NCBI GenBank assembly: GCA_023429825.1
Contig: JAEZDC010000033.1
Span: 1 to 64,000 of the forward strand
From: Bacteroidota bacterium
Lineage (GTDB): Bacteria; Bacteroidota; Bacteroidia; Chitinophagales; Chitinophagaceae
Length of the DNA stretch: 64,000 nt
Reading direction: 5' to 3'
The notes beneath the pieces were generated by a model, which searched no databases, was not told the origin of the DNA, and saw nothing but the letters and a program-made list of their open reading frames with translations. Below are positions 34,406 through 42,393 of the stretch, one piece after another. Each line of letters opens with the position of its first letter. Positions within the stretch are counted from its first letter, which is position 1. Both the position numbers and the translations under genes were made by a program.

Positions 34406-35512
34406 CTAACTCACTCCTTCAACGTCTTCTATTCTTTCATCTTCCACATTGGCCAGCATTCTCTGGCTCATACGACGTAAAGGATTTTTTCTCGCATCGG
34501 CATAGCCAGCTCTTCTGCGCAAAATATCAATACACTCAAACGTTGCGGCCACGAATGATGTAGCATCAGCTTTGGCTTTTCCGGCAATATCGAATGCCGT
34601 TCCATGATCGGGGCTTGTTCGTATAGCTGGCAACCCTGCAGTGTAGTTAACACCTTCTCCTGCAGCCAGGGATTTAAAAGGGATCAATCCCTGGTCGTGA
34701 TACATGGCCAGCACAGCATCAAAAGCTTCATATTGTCCCCGTGCAAAAAATGCATCAGCGCTATACGGACCAAATACCATCATCGTATGCTTCGCTTCTT
34801 TTACTGCAGGAGCAATGATGCTCTGCTCTTCATTTCCTATCAAACCATCATCACCTGCATGAGGATTCAATCCCAGCACAGCGATCTTTGGTTTATCTAC
34901 TCCAAAATCTTTTTGCAGGCTTTGATGCATGATCTTGAGTTTGGCAACTATATTCTCTTTCGTGATATGTTCAGCCACCTTGCTCACCGGTACATGCTCG
35001 GTCAATAAACCTATCCGCATATTATCTGCAACCATCAGCATTACTACGTCTTTTGCATCAAACATTGCTTTCAGGTAAGGTGTGTGCCCGCTATAATTGA
35101 ATTCAGTACTCTGAATATTTTTTTTATGTATGGGTGCAGTAACCAGACCTTGTATATGCCCTTCTTTTAAAGCCTGCACCGCCTGTTTCAAGGCGATCAA
35201 TGCATACTTTCCGCCTGTATCGTTTAATTGACCTGGTGTGATCTGCACTTCTTCCTCCCAACAATTCACCACGTTCACCTGTTTGAAATTGATCTTCGAA
35301 GCTTCTTTAGTACTGTTATAATTAAAATTTATTTCAGGCAAGGCTTTCCGATAGAAGTTGATGCTCTTATTGCTTGCAAACACAACCGGCGTACAAAAAT
35401 CAAGAATGCGATGGTCGCCGAGTGTTTTGATCACCAGTTCAAGTCCGATACCATTCAGATCGCCACATGTAAATCCGATCACAGGTCTCTGCTGTTCGTT
35501 CATATCAAGCAT
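34406..35512 (-). CDS. pdxA: 4-hydroxythreonine-4-phosphate dehydrogenase
   Basis: Pyridoxal phosphate pathway enzyme that oxidises 4-phosphohydroxy-L-threonine. 368 residues from ATG 35512 (or 365 from ATG 35503, the start nearer to PVIGFTCGDLNGIG). Metal ligands are expected in FNYSGHTPYL, GLNPHAGDDG and LAMYHDQGLIPFKSL, all present; ITPGQLNDTGGKYALIAL and PAIRTSPDHGTAFDIAGKAKAD are further family marks. Metal ligand set complete. Upstream, TACATTTA (35524-35531, minus strand) is a possible -7 element. Confidence 0.97.
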   Translation of the reverse strand: MLDMNEQQRPVIGFTCGDLNGIGLELVIKTLGDHRILDFCTPVVFASNKSINFYRKALPEINFNYNSTKEASKINFKQVNVVNCWEEEVQITPGQLNDTGGKYALIALKQAVQALKEGHIQGLVTAPIHKKNIQSTEFNYSGHTPYLKAMFDAKDVVMLMVADNMRIGLLTEHVPVSKVAEHITKENIVAKLKIMHQSLQKDFGVDKPKIAVLGLNPHAGDDGLIGNEEQSIIAPAVKEAKHTMMVFGPYSADAFFARGQYEAFDAVLAMYHDQGLIPFKSLAAGEGVNYTAGLPAIRTSPDHGTAFDIAGKAKADATSFVAATFECIDILRRRAGYADARKNPLRRMSQRMLANVEDERIEDVEGVS

Positions 35513-35608
35513 TTTAAGGTTGTAAATGTAATAAAACGAGGCTTATGATGGGCGAAGCGCCGCACTACGTTCATCATTCAGAACGATGTGAAGCAAAGTA
35601 ATTGCACA

Positions 35609-35640
35609 TTTGCCCGTCTGACCAATTGAACATTACTTTG
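35609..35640 (+). promoter_or_regulatory. Bacteroidota-type promoter of rsmA, leaderless
   Basis: -33 TTTG at 35609-35612, a 20-base spacer, -7 TTACTTTG at 35633-35640 (one mismatch to TAnnTTTG). Only four bases separate it from the GTG start at 35645, so the mRNA should begin at or next to the start codon. Confidence 0.65.
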
Positions 35641-35644
35641 CCTT

Positions 35645-36400
35645 GTGCAATACACGCTAAAAAAATCACTCGGACAGCATTTTCTAAAGGATGAAAATAT
35701 CACCCAAAAAATTGCGGCAGCTTTGCAGGAGCACTCTTTCAACAAGCTGCTGGAGGTTGGCCCGGGCGGAGGAGCGTTGACTAAGTATCTTTTGAAAATT
35801 CCTGCAATACAATTCCAGGCTGTTGAATTAGACACAGAAAAGATTCAATTCCTCGAAACCACCTACCCCGCCATTAGAGGGAAGATCATTCATAAGGATT
35901 TTTTGAAACTGGATGCTCCTTTCGACCAGGAGTTTATTGTTATCGGAAACTTTCCTTACAACATCTCTTCACAAATACTTTTTAAGGTGTTGGAGTGGAG
36001 AGCTTTAGTGCCTGCCTGCATCGGAATGTTTCAGAAAGAAGTAGCGCAAAGAGTAGCTGCAAAACCAAACAATAAAACTTATGGTATATTAAGCGTATTG
36101 GTGCAGGCTTTCTACGATGTAGAATATTTATTTGATGTACCACAAAACGCTTTTAATCCTCCGCCTAAAGTAATGAGCGGAGTGATCAGGCTGACAAGAA
36201 AAGATACAGTTGCAGAAATGAAGAGCGAAAGATCTTTTTTCAACCTGGTGAAAACTTCTTTCAATCAACGAAGAAAAACACTTCGTAACGCAGCAAAAGG
36301 TTTATTCGATCAGTCTGTTTTACAAGATGAGATTTTCAACAAAAGAGCCGAACAATTATCGATAGATGATTTTGCAGCATTAACCTTCCGGATGAAATGA
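35645..36400 (+). CDS. rsmA: 16S rRNA dimethyladenosine transferase
   Basis: Methylates two adjacent adenosines in the 3' end hairpin of 16S rRNA (KsgA). 251 residues from a GTG start, which gives the family N-terminus QYTLKKSLGQHFLKDENI; no ATG fits. SAM-binding motif LLEVGPGGGALTKYL, catalytic NFPYNISSQILFKVL, and the C-terminal FNPPPKVMSGVIRL and FNQRRKTLRNAAKG are present. The last codon overlaps the start of the next gene (ATGA). Confidence 0.97.
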   Translation: MQYTLKKSLGQHFLKDENITQKIAAALQEHSFNKLLEVGPGGGALTKYLLKIPAIQFQAVELDTEKIQFLETTYPAIRGKIIHKDFLKLDAPFDQEFIVIGNFPYNISSQILFKVLEWRALVPACIGMFQKEVAQRVAAKPNNKTYGILSVLVQAFYDVEYLFDVPQNAFNPPPKVMSGVIRLTRKDTVAEMKSERSFFNLVKTSFNQRRKTLRNAAKGLFDQSVLQDEIFNKRAEQLSIDDFAALTFRMK

Positions 36401-37332
36401 TGAAAGTAGTTATTACAGCGCCCACACATGAGTTTTTGAGAGAACAACTGCAGAAAGCGGGTTCGAATATCGTGTATCTGCCTTCTATTAGTTATGAGGA
36501 ACTGGAGCAAGAAATTATTGATGCTGAAGGTATAGTCGTAACTACCCGGCTTAAGATAGATAAGGATTTAATTGATAAGGCGGCAGCACTTAAATGGATC
36601 GGCCGGCTCGGGAGCGGTCTCGAACAAATAGATGTAGCATATGCAGAATCAAGAGGTATTAAATGCATTAGTTCTCCTGAAGGGAACAGGAATGCAGTTG
36701 CTGAGCATTGTTTGGGAATGCTACTAAGTTTAATGAACCGCATTCATAGCAGTTTCGATGAAGTAAAGCAAGGAAAATGGCTTAGAGACGAGAACCGTGG
36801 AGATGAGCTTTCCGGTAAAACCGTTGGCATTATTGGTTTTGGCAATACGGGAAGCGCTTTTGCAAAGCTTCTTTCATCATTTGATGTAACTATCCTTGCT
36901 CATGATAAGTATAAATACAGTTTTGCTAAAGGGAACATCAAAGAAGCCAGTATTGAGCAAATTGCACGGTATGCCGATGTGATCAGTTTACATCTTCCAT
37001 CAACAGAAGAAACTTTTCACTATGCTAATGAATCGTTTTTCAACGCATTAGAAAAACAACCTTATTTCCTGAACACTGCAAGAGGAAAGATCGTACATAC
37101 TGGAGATTTGATAAGAGCGCTTAGTAACAAAAAGATCAAGGCTGCAGGCCTGGATGTGCTGGAGAATGAAAAGCTGTCAACTTATACAGCTGAAGAACAA
37201 CAACAGCTAAACGAGCTGGCAGCTTTTTCTAACATCATCATCACTCCACACATCGCCGGTTACAGCTACGAAGCCTACATCAAAATGTCAAGCATACTGC
37301 TTGATAAACTGAAACTACAACAATTAATCTGA
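36397..37332 (+). CDS. D-2-hydroxyacid dehydrogenase, SerA-like
   Basis: A 311-residue NAD-dependent dehydrogenase. Rossmann motif TVGIIGFGNTGSAFAKLL, active-site Arg in the segment RLGSGLEQID, Glu in the DVLENEK region and His in ITPHIAGYS. Closest by pattern to phosphoglycerate dehydrogenases without the ACT domain, but the substrate cannot be fixed. Its ATG overlaps the rsmA stop, so the genes are co-transcribed. The 3' end overlaps a convergent hypothetical gene by 9 bases. Confidence 0.93.
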   Translation: MMKVVITAPTHEFLREQLQKAGSNIVYLPSISYEELEQEIIDAEGIVVTTRLKIDKDLIDKAAALKWIGRLGSGLEQIDVAYAESRGIKCISSPEGNRNAVAEHCLGMLLSLMNRIHSSFDEVKQGKWLRDENRGDELSGKTVGIIGFGNTGSAFAKLLSSFDVTILAHDKYKYSFAKGNIKEASIEQIARYADVISLHLPSTEETFHYANESFFNALEKQPYFLNTARGKIVHTGDLIRALSNKKIKAAGLDVLENEKLSTYTAEEQQQLNELAAFSNIIITPHIAGYSYEAYIKMSSILLDKLKLQQLI

Positions 37333-37815
37333 CACGATCTCCGCTACAAACGCAAGATCGAAATCATGATGAAATTTGCCTGACTGCATTTCTGATGATC
37401 CGGTCCATTCCTCTCCATCACGATACGCATCTTTTAAATGCCACGGGCATTCCGCTACCGCCATCATACTTCCACTATTACAGGATATTTTGAATGCATA
37501 TTGTTTATTCGGTTCCAAGACAACGTCATGCAATGGAAATTCCATCCATTCACCTTCATTATGTTTATCAATGTGCCTTGTACATTCCGCTTTCTTTTCC
37601 TTCCATTCGTGTATCGATTCATCAAACTCAAAAACATCTATATGTGCATCGCCTTCTCCATACACGATTGTCGGAAAGAGTTGAATGCTTTTCAACCTTC
37701 CTTCTTTTAAGGTCTTGAATGTTTGCCCGGCATAATAATCAACGCCGTTCCTGCAATGCCCTACCCAATAATGTGGTCCTATATTCTTGGTTCCAATTGC
37801 CGTTACCTGTTCCAT
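37324..37815 (-). CDS. Conserved hypothetical protein
   Basis: A 163-residue protein from ATG 37815; an upstream in-frame ATG at 37863 would add 16 residues. No signal peptide or membrane segment. The pattern is beta-rich: GPHYWVGHCRNGVDYYAGQTFKTLKEGRLKSIQLFP, GDAHIDVFEFD, WMEFPLHDVVLEPNKQYAFKISCNSGSMMAVAECPW, and GSSEMQSGKFHHDFDLAFVAEI. It resembles jelly-roll/galactose-binding-like modules used to describe appearance of extracellular proteins, but I recognise no named family. It is divergent from greA. Confidence 0.65.
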   Translation of the reverse strand: MEQVTAIGTKNIGPHYWVGHCRNGVDYYAGQTFKTLKEGRLKSIQLFPTIVYGEGDAHIDVFEFDESIHEWKEKKAECTRHIDKHNEGEWMEFPLHDVVLEPNKQYAFKISCNSGSMMAVAECPWHLKDAYRDGEEWTGSSEMQSGKFHHDFDLAFVAEIVSD

Positions 37816-37896
37816 AGCCAATCTTTTAGTATTATGAATGGACAATTGGCGAGCCGCGGGCATTTGTGTCCTGTTAAAGCATTGTAAAGAGAATGC

Positions 37897-37926
37897 TTTG
37901 TGGATTTATTGAAAATTGTATTTTTG
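37897..37926 (+). promoter_or_regulatory. greA promoter
   Basis: -33 TTTG at 37897-37900, an 18-base spacer and a perfect -7 TATTTTTG at 37919-37926. Transcription would start near 37930, which rules out the in-frame ATG at 37916 as the greA start. Confidence 0.65.
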
Positions 37927-37934
37927 CTCACTTG

Positions 37935-37968
37935 CAACGTCGCAGAAGTGTGGCGTTGTATTTTTTTT
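37935..37968 (+). promoter_or_regulatory. Hairpin plus T run in the greA leader, likely attenuator
   Basis: CAACGTCGCA (37935-37944) pairs with TGTGGCGTTG (37949-37958) over ten positions, two of them G-U, around a GAAG loop, followed by TATTTTTTTT. It lies between the promoter and the greA ATG and has no upstream + strand gene to terminate. A stop here would leave an RNA of about 40 nucleotides. Confidence 0.65.
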
Positions 37969-37990
37969 CTCTTACCTAAACAGAATGAAT

Positions 37991-38464
37991 ATGAGCGAAG
38001 TAATGTACGTTACAAAAGAGACGCTGGAGAAAATGAAAGAAGAGTTGCAACACATGAGAGGTGTTGAACGTCCTGCTGCTTCAAGGGCTATTGCCGAGGC
38101 AAGGGAGAAAGGTGACCTAAAGGAAAATGCAGAATATGATGCTGCTAAGGAAGCCCAGGGAATTCTTGAGGCTAAAATTGCTCAATTGGAAGGGCAGATC
38201 GCTTCTGCGAGAATTGTTGATACGAGTTCAATTGATACGAGTAAGGTTTCTATCTTAACAAAAGTTACCATTACCAATATGGTCACTAAAAAAACTGTAA
38301 CCTACCAGATCGTTGGTGAAAAAGAAGCTGATCTTAAATCAGGAAAGATCTCGGTTAACTCGCCTATCGGCAAAGGGTTGCTCGGAAAAACGGTAGGTGA
38401 CGTTGCTGAAGTACAGGCACCCACAGGAACACTAAAATTTAAAGTGGAGAATATCAGTATCTGA
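37991..38464 (+). CDS. greA: Transcription elongation factor GreA
   Basis: Binds RNA polymerase and stimulates cleavage of backtracked RNA. From ATG 37991 the protein is 157 residues, the family norm. The N-terminal coiled coil carries KEELQHMRGVERPAASRAIAEAREKGDLKENAEYDAAKEAQGILEAKIAQLE, with the acidic tip at GDLKENAEYDAAKEAQ; the C-terminal FKBP-like domain includes TYQIVGEKEADLKSGKISVNSPIGKGLLGK. ATG 37985 two codons upstream is an alternative. The leader has an attenuator-like hairpin, and a strong terminator follows. Confidence 0.97.
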   Translation: MSEVMYVTKETLEKMKEELQHMRGVERPAASRAIAEAREKGDLKENAEYDAAKEAQGILEAKIAQLEGQIASARIVDTSSIDTSKVSILTKVTITNMVTKKTVTYQIVGEKEADLKSGKISVNSPIGKGLLGKTVGDVAEVQAPTGTLKFKVENISI

Positions 38465-38483
38465 TCCTTCTGCATAATGCATT

Positions 38484-38513
38484 AAAGCGTTGGAATATTC
38501 CAACGCTTTTTTA
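38484..38513 (+). terminator. Terminator after greA
   Basis: Perfect 26-base palindrome (38484-38509), half-site AAAGCGTTGGAAT, ending in a run of six T. Confidence 0.92.
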
Positions 38514-38542
38514 TTTATTTACTTTCGTAAAAATTTTTTGCA

Positions 38543-38932
38543 ATGACCATTTTCTCAAAGATCATAGCCGGTGAAATTCCTTCATATAAAATAGCGGAGA
38601 ATGACAAGTTCTTTGCTTTCCTGGATATTTTTCCTTTTGCTGAAGGACATACTTTGGTGATACCCAAAATTGAGGTAGATAAGATCTTCGATGTACCGGA
38701 TGATTATTTAAGTGAAATACTTGTGTTTGCGAAACCCATTGCAAAAGCAATTGAAAAAGCTTTTGCCTGTAACAGAGTAAATATAATTACGGTAGGATTA
38801 GAAGTTCCACATGCGCATATACACCTGCTTCCAACCAACACAACTAATGACATGAACCCGTTGAAAGGCAAAATAAAAATGAGCCCGGAAGAATTGAAGC
38901 ATGCACAGGAGAAGATACTAACTCACTTATAG
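38543..38932 (+). CDS. HIT family nucleotide hydrolase/transferase
   Basis: A 129-residue cytoplasmic protein. The histidine triad PHAHIHLLP is near the C-terminus, and the N-terminus reads MTIFSKIIAGEIPSYKIAENDKFFAFLDIFPFAEGHTLVIPK, as in Hint/HinT-like purine nucleoside phosphoramidases. Follows the greA terminator by 30 bases and likely has its own promoter. The dispersed 20-bp repeat follows its stop. Confidence 0.94.
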   Translation: MTIFSKIIAGEIPSYKIAENDKFFAFLDIFPFAEGHTLVIPKIEVDKIFDVPDDYLSEILVFAKPIAKAIEKAFACNRVNIITVGLEVPHAHIHLLPTNTTNDMNPLKGKIKMSPEELKHAQEKILTHL

Positions 38933-38961
38933 ATACCTAAGGCTGGCCATTTGATTCTACT

Positions 38962-38981
38962 GTACAAGTGTGCGACGCAAC
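38962..38981 (+). repeat. Dispersed 20-bp repeat, copy 3
   Basis: Exact GTACAAGTGTGCGACGCAAC on the plus strand, 29 bases after the HIT gene stop, in a convergent gap. Confidence 0.88.
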
Positions 38982-39020
38982 GAATGATCAATCGGAGTTA
39001 CCAAAGCCGGTTATAAAAAA

Positions 39021-39812
39021 CTATTTCCAGCTAACTAAAGATGATAAAGGGTAACGAAGGTTTTTGTACTGCATCATATCCACTTTTACACTACCTACAC
39101 TAATAGGACTTTCGATTCTCAATGGGATATGGTTGGCATCATCACTCACCCAAACTGTCATTTTCTCACCACCTTCAAAAATGGTTCCTTTAACGAGTAA
39201 AGGTTTGAATTTGATAGCTTTGAATTTTCCGTATTTGGTTTTTACTGTTTCTTTTCCAAGATAGCGCAGGTATAAATGATACACTTCGTTATCGAGAAAC
39301 ATATCGAAAGGTATCTTGTCGTTTACTTTATATTTACTGAAATCGATATTTCTTGCGTAATAGATGGAGCTCAGAACGTCCTGAATGCAATTCGGCACCT
39401 TATACACGCCATCATTAGTGATGGCTGTATTGGTTTGTTGATTGAAAGTAATGTTCTCATATTTTTTGTATCCGCCTTCATCAACATTACGAACAAATTT
39501 CAGCGGCTGCAGGTTAGAAGTATCGATATATGTTTCATACCTGTCACGAACTTTGAATATCCAATCATAGCTTGAGTTAGATCTTCCATCACCTACAATA
39601 TGATAAACGGGCTTATTATTCAGTTTTTCCAATGTAGTAGTGAAACTGGCGGTACCCGCATTCACATATATACCCACTACGTTATAAAAAACCGTGAACG
39701 TTATGGTTTCTCCTGACTGAAAAGACGAATTTTTAATACCACAAAAATCATTGCCGGCATTTAAAGCAACAGTAGTAAACAGCCCAAGAATCAAAGTATA
39801 AATCTTTTTCAC
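39021..39812 (-). CDS. Exported DUF3108 family protein
   Basis: A 263-residue protein with signal peptide (MKKIYTLILGLFTTVALNA). The beta-rich chain fits DUF3108: FQSGETITFTVFYNVVGIYVNAGTASFTT, the motif YHIVGDGRSNSSYDWIFKVRDRYETYID, SIYYARNIDF, and VKTKYGKFKAIKFKPLLVKGTIFEGGEKMTVWVSDDANHIPLRIE. Its role is unknown; a periplasmic location is expected. It starts two bases before the stop of the upstream membrane protein gene, so they form an operon. Confidence 0.92.
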   Translation of the reverse strand: MKKIYTLILGLFTTVALNAGNDFCGIKNSSFQSGETITFTVFYNVVGIYVNAGTASFTTTLEKLNNKPVYHIVGDGRSNSSYDWIFKVRDRYETYIDTSNLQPLKFVRNVDEGGYKKYENITFNQQTNTAITNDGVYKVPNCIQDVLSSIYYARNIDFSKYKVNDKIPFDMFLDNEVYHLYLRYLGKETVKTKYGKFKAIKFKPLLVKGTIFEGGEKMTVWVSDDANHIPLRIESPISVGSVKVDMMQYKNLRYPLSSLVSWK

Positions 39813-39814
39813 AC

Positions 39815-40756
39815 CTATTTTTTAAAAAGTTTTATTCCCAGCACAAACAAACTCCCCATCAATGCCGGAATTATCAAATTTATCAACCATATTCCTGCTG
39901 CTGTGTAAAGAATTCCTAATTTATTAGCACTGATGATGCTAAATAACTGAACAGCGGCATAACTTCTAACGCCCAACTCTGCTGATGAGATGGTCGGCAC
40001 AACGGCTAATACTAAAAAGAATACGCTCACCAGGCAGGCAGCCTGCCATACCTCACCCTCAACGCCAAACACTTGCAAAAGCAAGACAAATTGGATCACA
40101 AATACGACGTATCGTGTAAAGGAAAGTGACAAAATTCGTGTTAATTCCTTCCAGTGAAAATCTTCTAACTTCTCTATCAGATAACTGTATTTTTTAACAA
40201 TCGGTAATTTCTCAAACAACTTTGTTAACCATGAAAGTTTATAATAGAAGATCACCATGCCTACAGTACCAAATACAACCATGTATAATAATCCATCAAG
40301 CCACAGGGATGAAAGTCCCTCCATATGATGCGTTTCATCCAGTATAAAATTTTTGGTGAGTATCAAACAAATAATGCCAACCACTAATGTTACAATCGTC
40401 TGGCTCATACTACCTACCACCGTCAACGCGATGCCTTTTAACCTGTTGCCATCATCGAGGTAAACAACTCTTCCGATGTACTCACCTACTCTGTTAGGCG
40501 TATTAACCGCAAGGGACTGCCCTGTAAAAACCGCTTTGAAAGCTCTGAAAAAAGAAATCTTTTGAAGCAAGCTCACCAGCACCTGCCATTTCCTGGCTTC
40601 AATTCCCCAATTAACAAACATGAGTGCCAGTGCGGTATAAAATTTCCAGCTAACAGAAGAGTTTAAAGAGGTTTTAATAGTTGCCCAGGCTTCTTCAAGG
40701 TTTTCCTGTCTTTGTATCTCTCTATATAAAGCAAAACTCACCCATATAAATAACAC
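39815..40756 (-). CDS. Flippase-like membrane protein (UPF0104/LPG synthase TM family)
   Basis: At least 313 residues with about seven to eight membrane segments of the lysylphosphatidylglycerol-synthase transmembrane / AglD family. Marks are FFRAFKAVFTGQSLAVNTPNRVGEYIGRVVYL, VVGSMSQTIVTLVVGIICL and the late VVPTISSAELGVRSYAAVQLF. The given start is GTG 40756, but the open frame extends upstream without ATG and reads NKKVKIALNYVIGPVL before it; a CTG at 40801 would restore the first membrane segment in full (328 residues). Probably moves or protects a lipid-linked substrate. Paired with the DUF3108 gene. Confidence 0.88.
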   Translation of the reverse strand: MLFIWVSFALYREIQRQENLEEAWATIKTSLNSSVSWKFYTALALMFVNWGIEARKWQVLVSLLQKISFFRAFKAVFTGQSLAVNTPNRVGEYIGRVVYLDDGNRLKGIALTVVGSMSQTIVTLVVGIICLILTKNFILDETHHMEGLSSLWLDGLLYMVVFGTVGMVIFYYKLSWLTKLFEKLPIVKKYSYLIEKLEDFHWKELTRILSLSFTRYVVFVIQFVLLLQVFGVEGEVWQAACLVSVFFLVLAVVPTISSAELGVRSYAAVQLFSIISANKLGILYTAAGIWLINLIIPALMGSLFVLGIKLFKK

Positions 40757-40892
40757 AGGGCCAATAACATAATTGAGGGCTATCTTGACTTTCTTATTCA
40801 GACCAGAAAAATTTGCCCAAAATAAGGCTAATCACAGCAATAAAAGCAGAACGGTTATCATCTTTAGTCATCAAAGAACTTAATTTCACACT

Positions 40893-41450
40893 GTGCAATC
40901 AAATGAGATAATTCTTGGAATAGATCCCGGAACAACCGTAATGGGTTATGCGGTAATTGAGATATTTAACAGTCAACCCAAATTATTAACGATGGATGTA
41001 TTAAAGCTGAGCAGTGAGAAAGATATTTATGCAAGGCTCGAGCAGATACATTCGAAAGTTTGCACTATTATCACCCATCATAAGTGCACAAGCTTTGCAA
41101 TTGAAGCGCCTTTCTTTGGCAAGAACGTTCAAAGTATGTTGAAGCTGGGCCGGGCCCAGGGTGTAGCTATTGCAGCTGCAATGCAAGCGAAACTTCCTGT
41201 GACGGAATACTCACCTAAGAAAGTAAAGCAATCCATCACAGGTAATGGTAATGCCGGTAAAGAACAGGTTTGGAAAATGCTGCAGACGATCCTGAAGATC
41301 GCGGACCAACCAAAATTCTTTGACGCAACTGATGCTTTAGCCGTGGCTTTGTGCCATCACTATCAAATATCCTCTCCGCTTGCTAAAGAGATAAAAGGTT
41401 TTAAGGGCTGGAAAGATTTCTTAGCAAAGAATCCTGACAAGGTGTTGTAG
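40893..41450 (+). CDS. ruvC: Holliday junction resolvase RuvC
   Basis: Cuts four-way DNA junctions as a dimer, with RuvAB. 185 residues from a GTG start (no in-frame ATG nearby), which gives QSNEIILGIDPGTTVMGYAV. The four acidic catalytic residues are in GIDPGT, FAIEAPFFGKN, and the C-terminal DATDALAVALCHH. The linker YSPKKVKQSITGNGNAGKEQV is typical. Stands alone; the gap after it holds a repeat copy. Confidence 0.96.
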   Translation: MQSNEIILGIDPGTTVMGYAVIEIFNSQPKLLTMDVLKLSSEKDIYARLEQIHSKVCTIITHHKCTSFAIEAPFFGKNVQSMLKLGRAQGVAIAAAMQAKLPVTEYSPKKVKQSITGNGNAGKEQVWKMLQTILKIADQPKFFDATDALAVALCHHYQISSPLAKEIKGFKGWKDFLAKNPDKVL

Positions 41451-41486
41451 TTTTTTTAGCCGGCTGCATCACTATGATCGTCGCCT

Positions 41487-41506
41487 GTTGTGTCACTCCC
41501 TTGTAC
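41487..41506 (-). repeat. Dispersed 20-bp repeat, copy 4 (diverged)
   Basis: Reads GTACAAGGGAGTGACACAAC on the minus strand, 14 bases after the stop of the metallo-beta-lactamase-fold gene. Flanking bases (TGCATCACTATGATCGTCGCC) match those of copy 2 in part. Confidence 0.72.
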
Positions 41507-41520
41507 GTTCAGATCGCTAT

Positions 41521-42384
41521 TCAACTTATTTCTTCCAGTTTAAAAACATTGTTCTGCCTGATACCTTTTTCTGTGATATGCAGATCACAGCATTCAATAT
41601 TCGGATCATGCTCAAAGAATAAAATATAATTTCCTTCTACTGCTTCTGTAAGAAATGATCTCTTTTCATTGAGGGTTGTCATGGGGAACATATCATACGC
41701 CATAACATACGGAATAGGAATATGGGCTGCAGCTGGTAACAGGTCTGCCATATATACAATGGTCTTGTCTTTATACCTGATCTGCGGCAACATCATTGCG
41801 TTCGTATGTCCATCTACAAACCGAATGGAAATATTATCTGAAAAACTCTGGATCGGCAACTGGCCTACCGTAGAACTTCCCGGAATAATGAATTTCAATT
41901 GGCCGCTTTCTTCAATCGGCAAAATATTTTCCTTTAAGAATGAAGCTTTTTCCCTGTCGTTCGGCTTTGTTGCCCATTCCCAATGCTGGGCATTACTCCA
42001 GTAAGTAGCATTCCTGAACACAGGCACTAACTTTTCTTCTTCCCGTTTAACACTTCCGCCGCAATGATCAAAATGAAGATGGGTTAGTATTACATCTGTA
42101 ATATCATCTGGCGAAAAGCCATACCTGGACAAAGATCTATTTAAGCTATCATCCCCATTCAGGTAATAGTGTTTGAAAAATTTATCATCCTGTTTATCAC
42201 CAATACCGTTATCGATCAGAATAAGCTTTCCTTCGTGTTCTATTAACAAGCTTCGCATTGCCCAGTTGCACAAATTATTCTCGTCTGAAGGATTTAGCTT
42301 ATTCCATATCGACTTCGGGACCACTCCAAACATCGCTCCACCGTCTAACTTAAAGTAGCCTGTATTGATTGAATATAATTTCAT
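41521..42384 (-). CDS. Metallo-beta-lactamase fold hydrolase
   Basis: A 287-residue protein with the zinc site HLHFDHCGG, a preceding LIDNGIGDKQ loop, FVDGHTNAMMLPQI and the C-terminal FFEHDPNIECCDL, as in AHL lactonases, methyl parathion hydrolase and other lactonase-like members. No signal peptide; cytoplasmic. Substrate unknown. It starts 9 bases after the UMF1 transporter stop, so the two are in one operon. Confidence 0.9.
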   Translation of the reverse strand: MKLYSINTGYFKLDGGAMFGVVPKSIWNKLNPSDENNLCNWAMRSLLIEHEGKLILIDNGIGDKQDDKFFKHYYLNGDDSLNRSLSRYGFSPDDITDVILTHLHFDHCGGSVKREEEKLVPVFRNATYWSNAQHWEWATKPNDREKASFLKENILPIEESGQLKFIIPGSSTVGQLPIQSFSDNISIRFVDGHTNAMMLPQIRYKDKTIVYMADLLPAAAHIPIPYVMAYDMFPMTTLNEKRSFLTEAVEGNYILFFEHDPNIECCDLHITEKGIRQNNVFKLEEIS

Positions 42385-42393
42385 TCTTATCGA

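Noticed and set aside
36464..36474. tRNA-like GGTTCGAAT word
   Set aside because: It lies in the dehydrogenase coding frame and no cloverleaf can be drawn around it; the same holds for a similar word near 63116.
37916..37990. N-terminal extension of GreA
   Set aside because: The extra residues span the promoter -7 box and the leader hairpin, and GreA is 157 residues in other bacteria.
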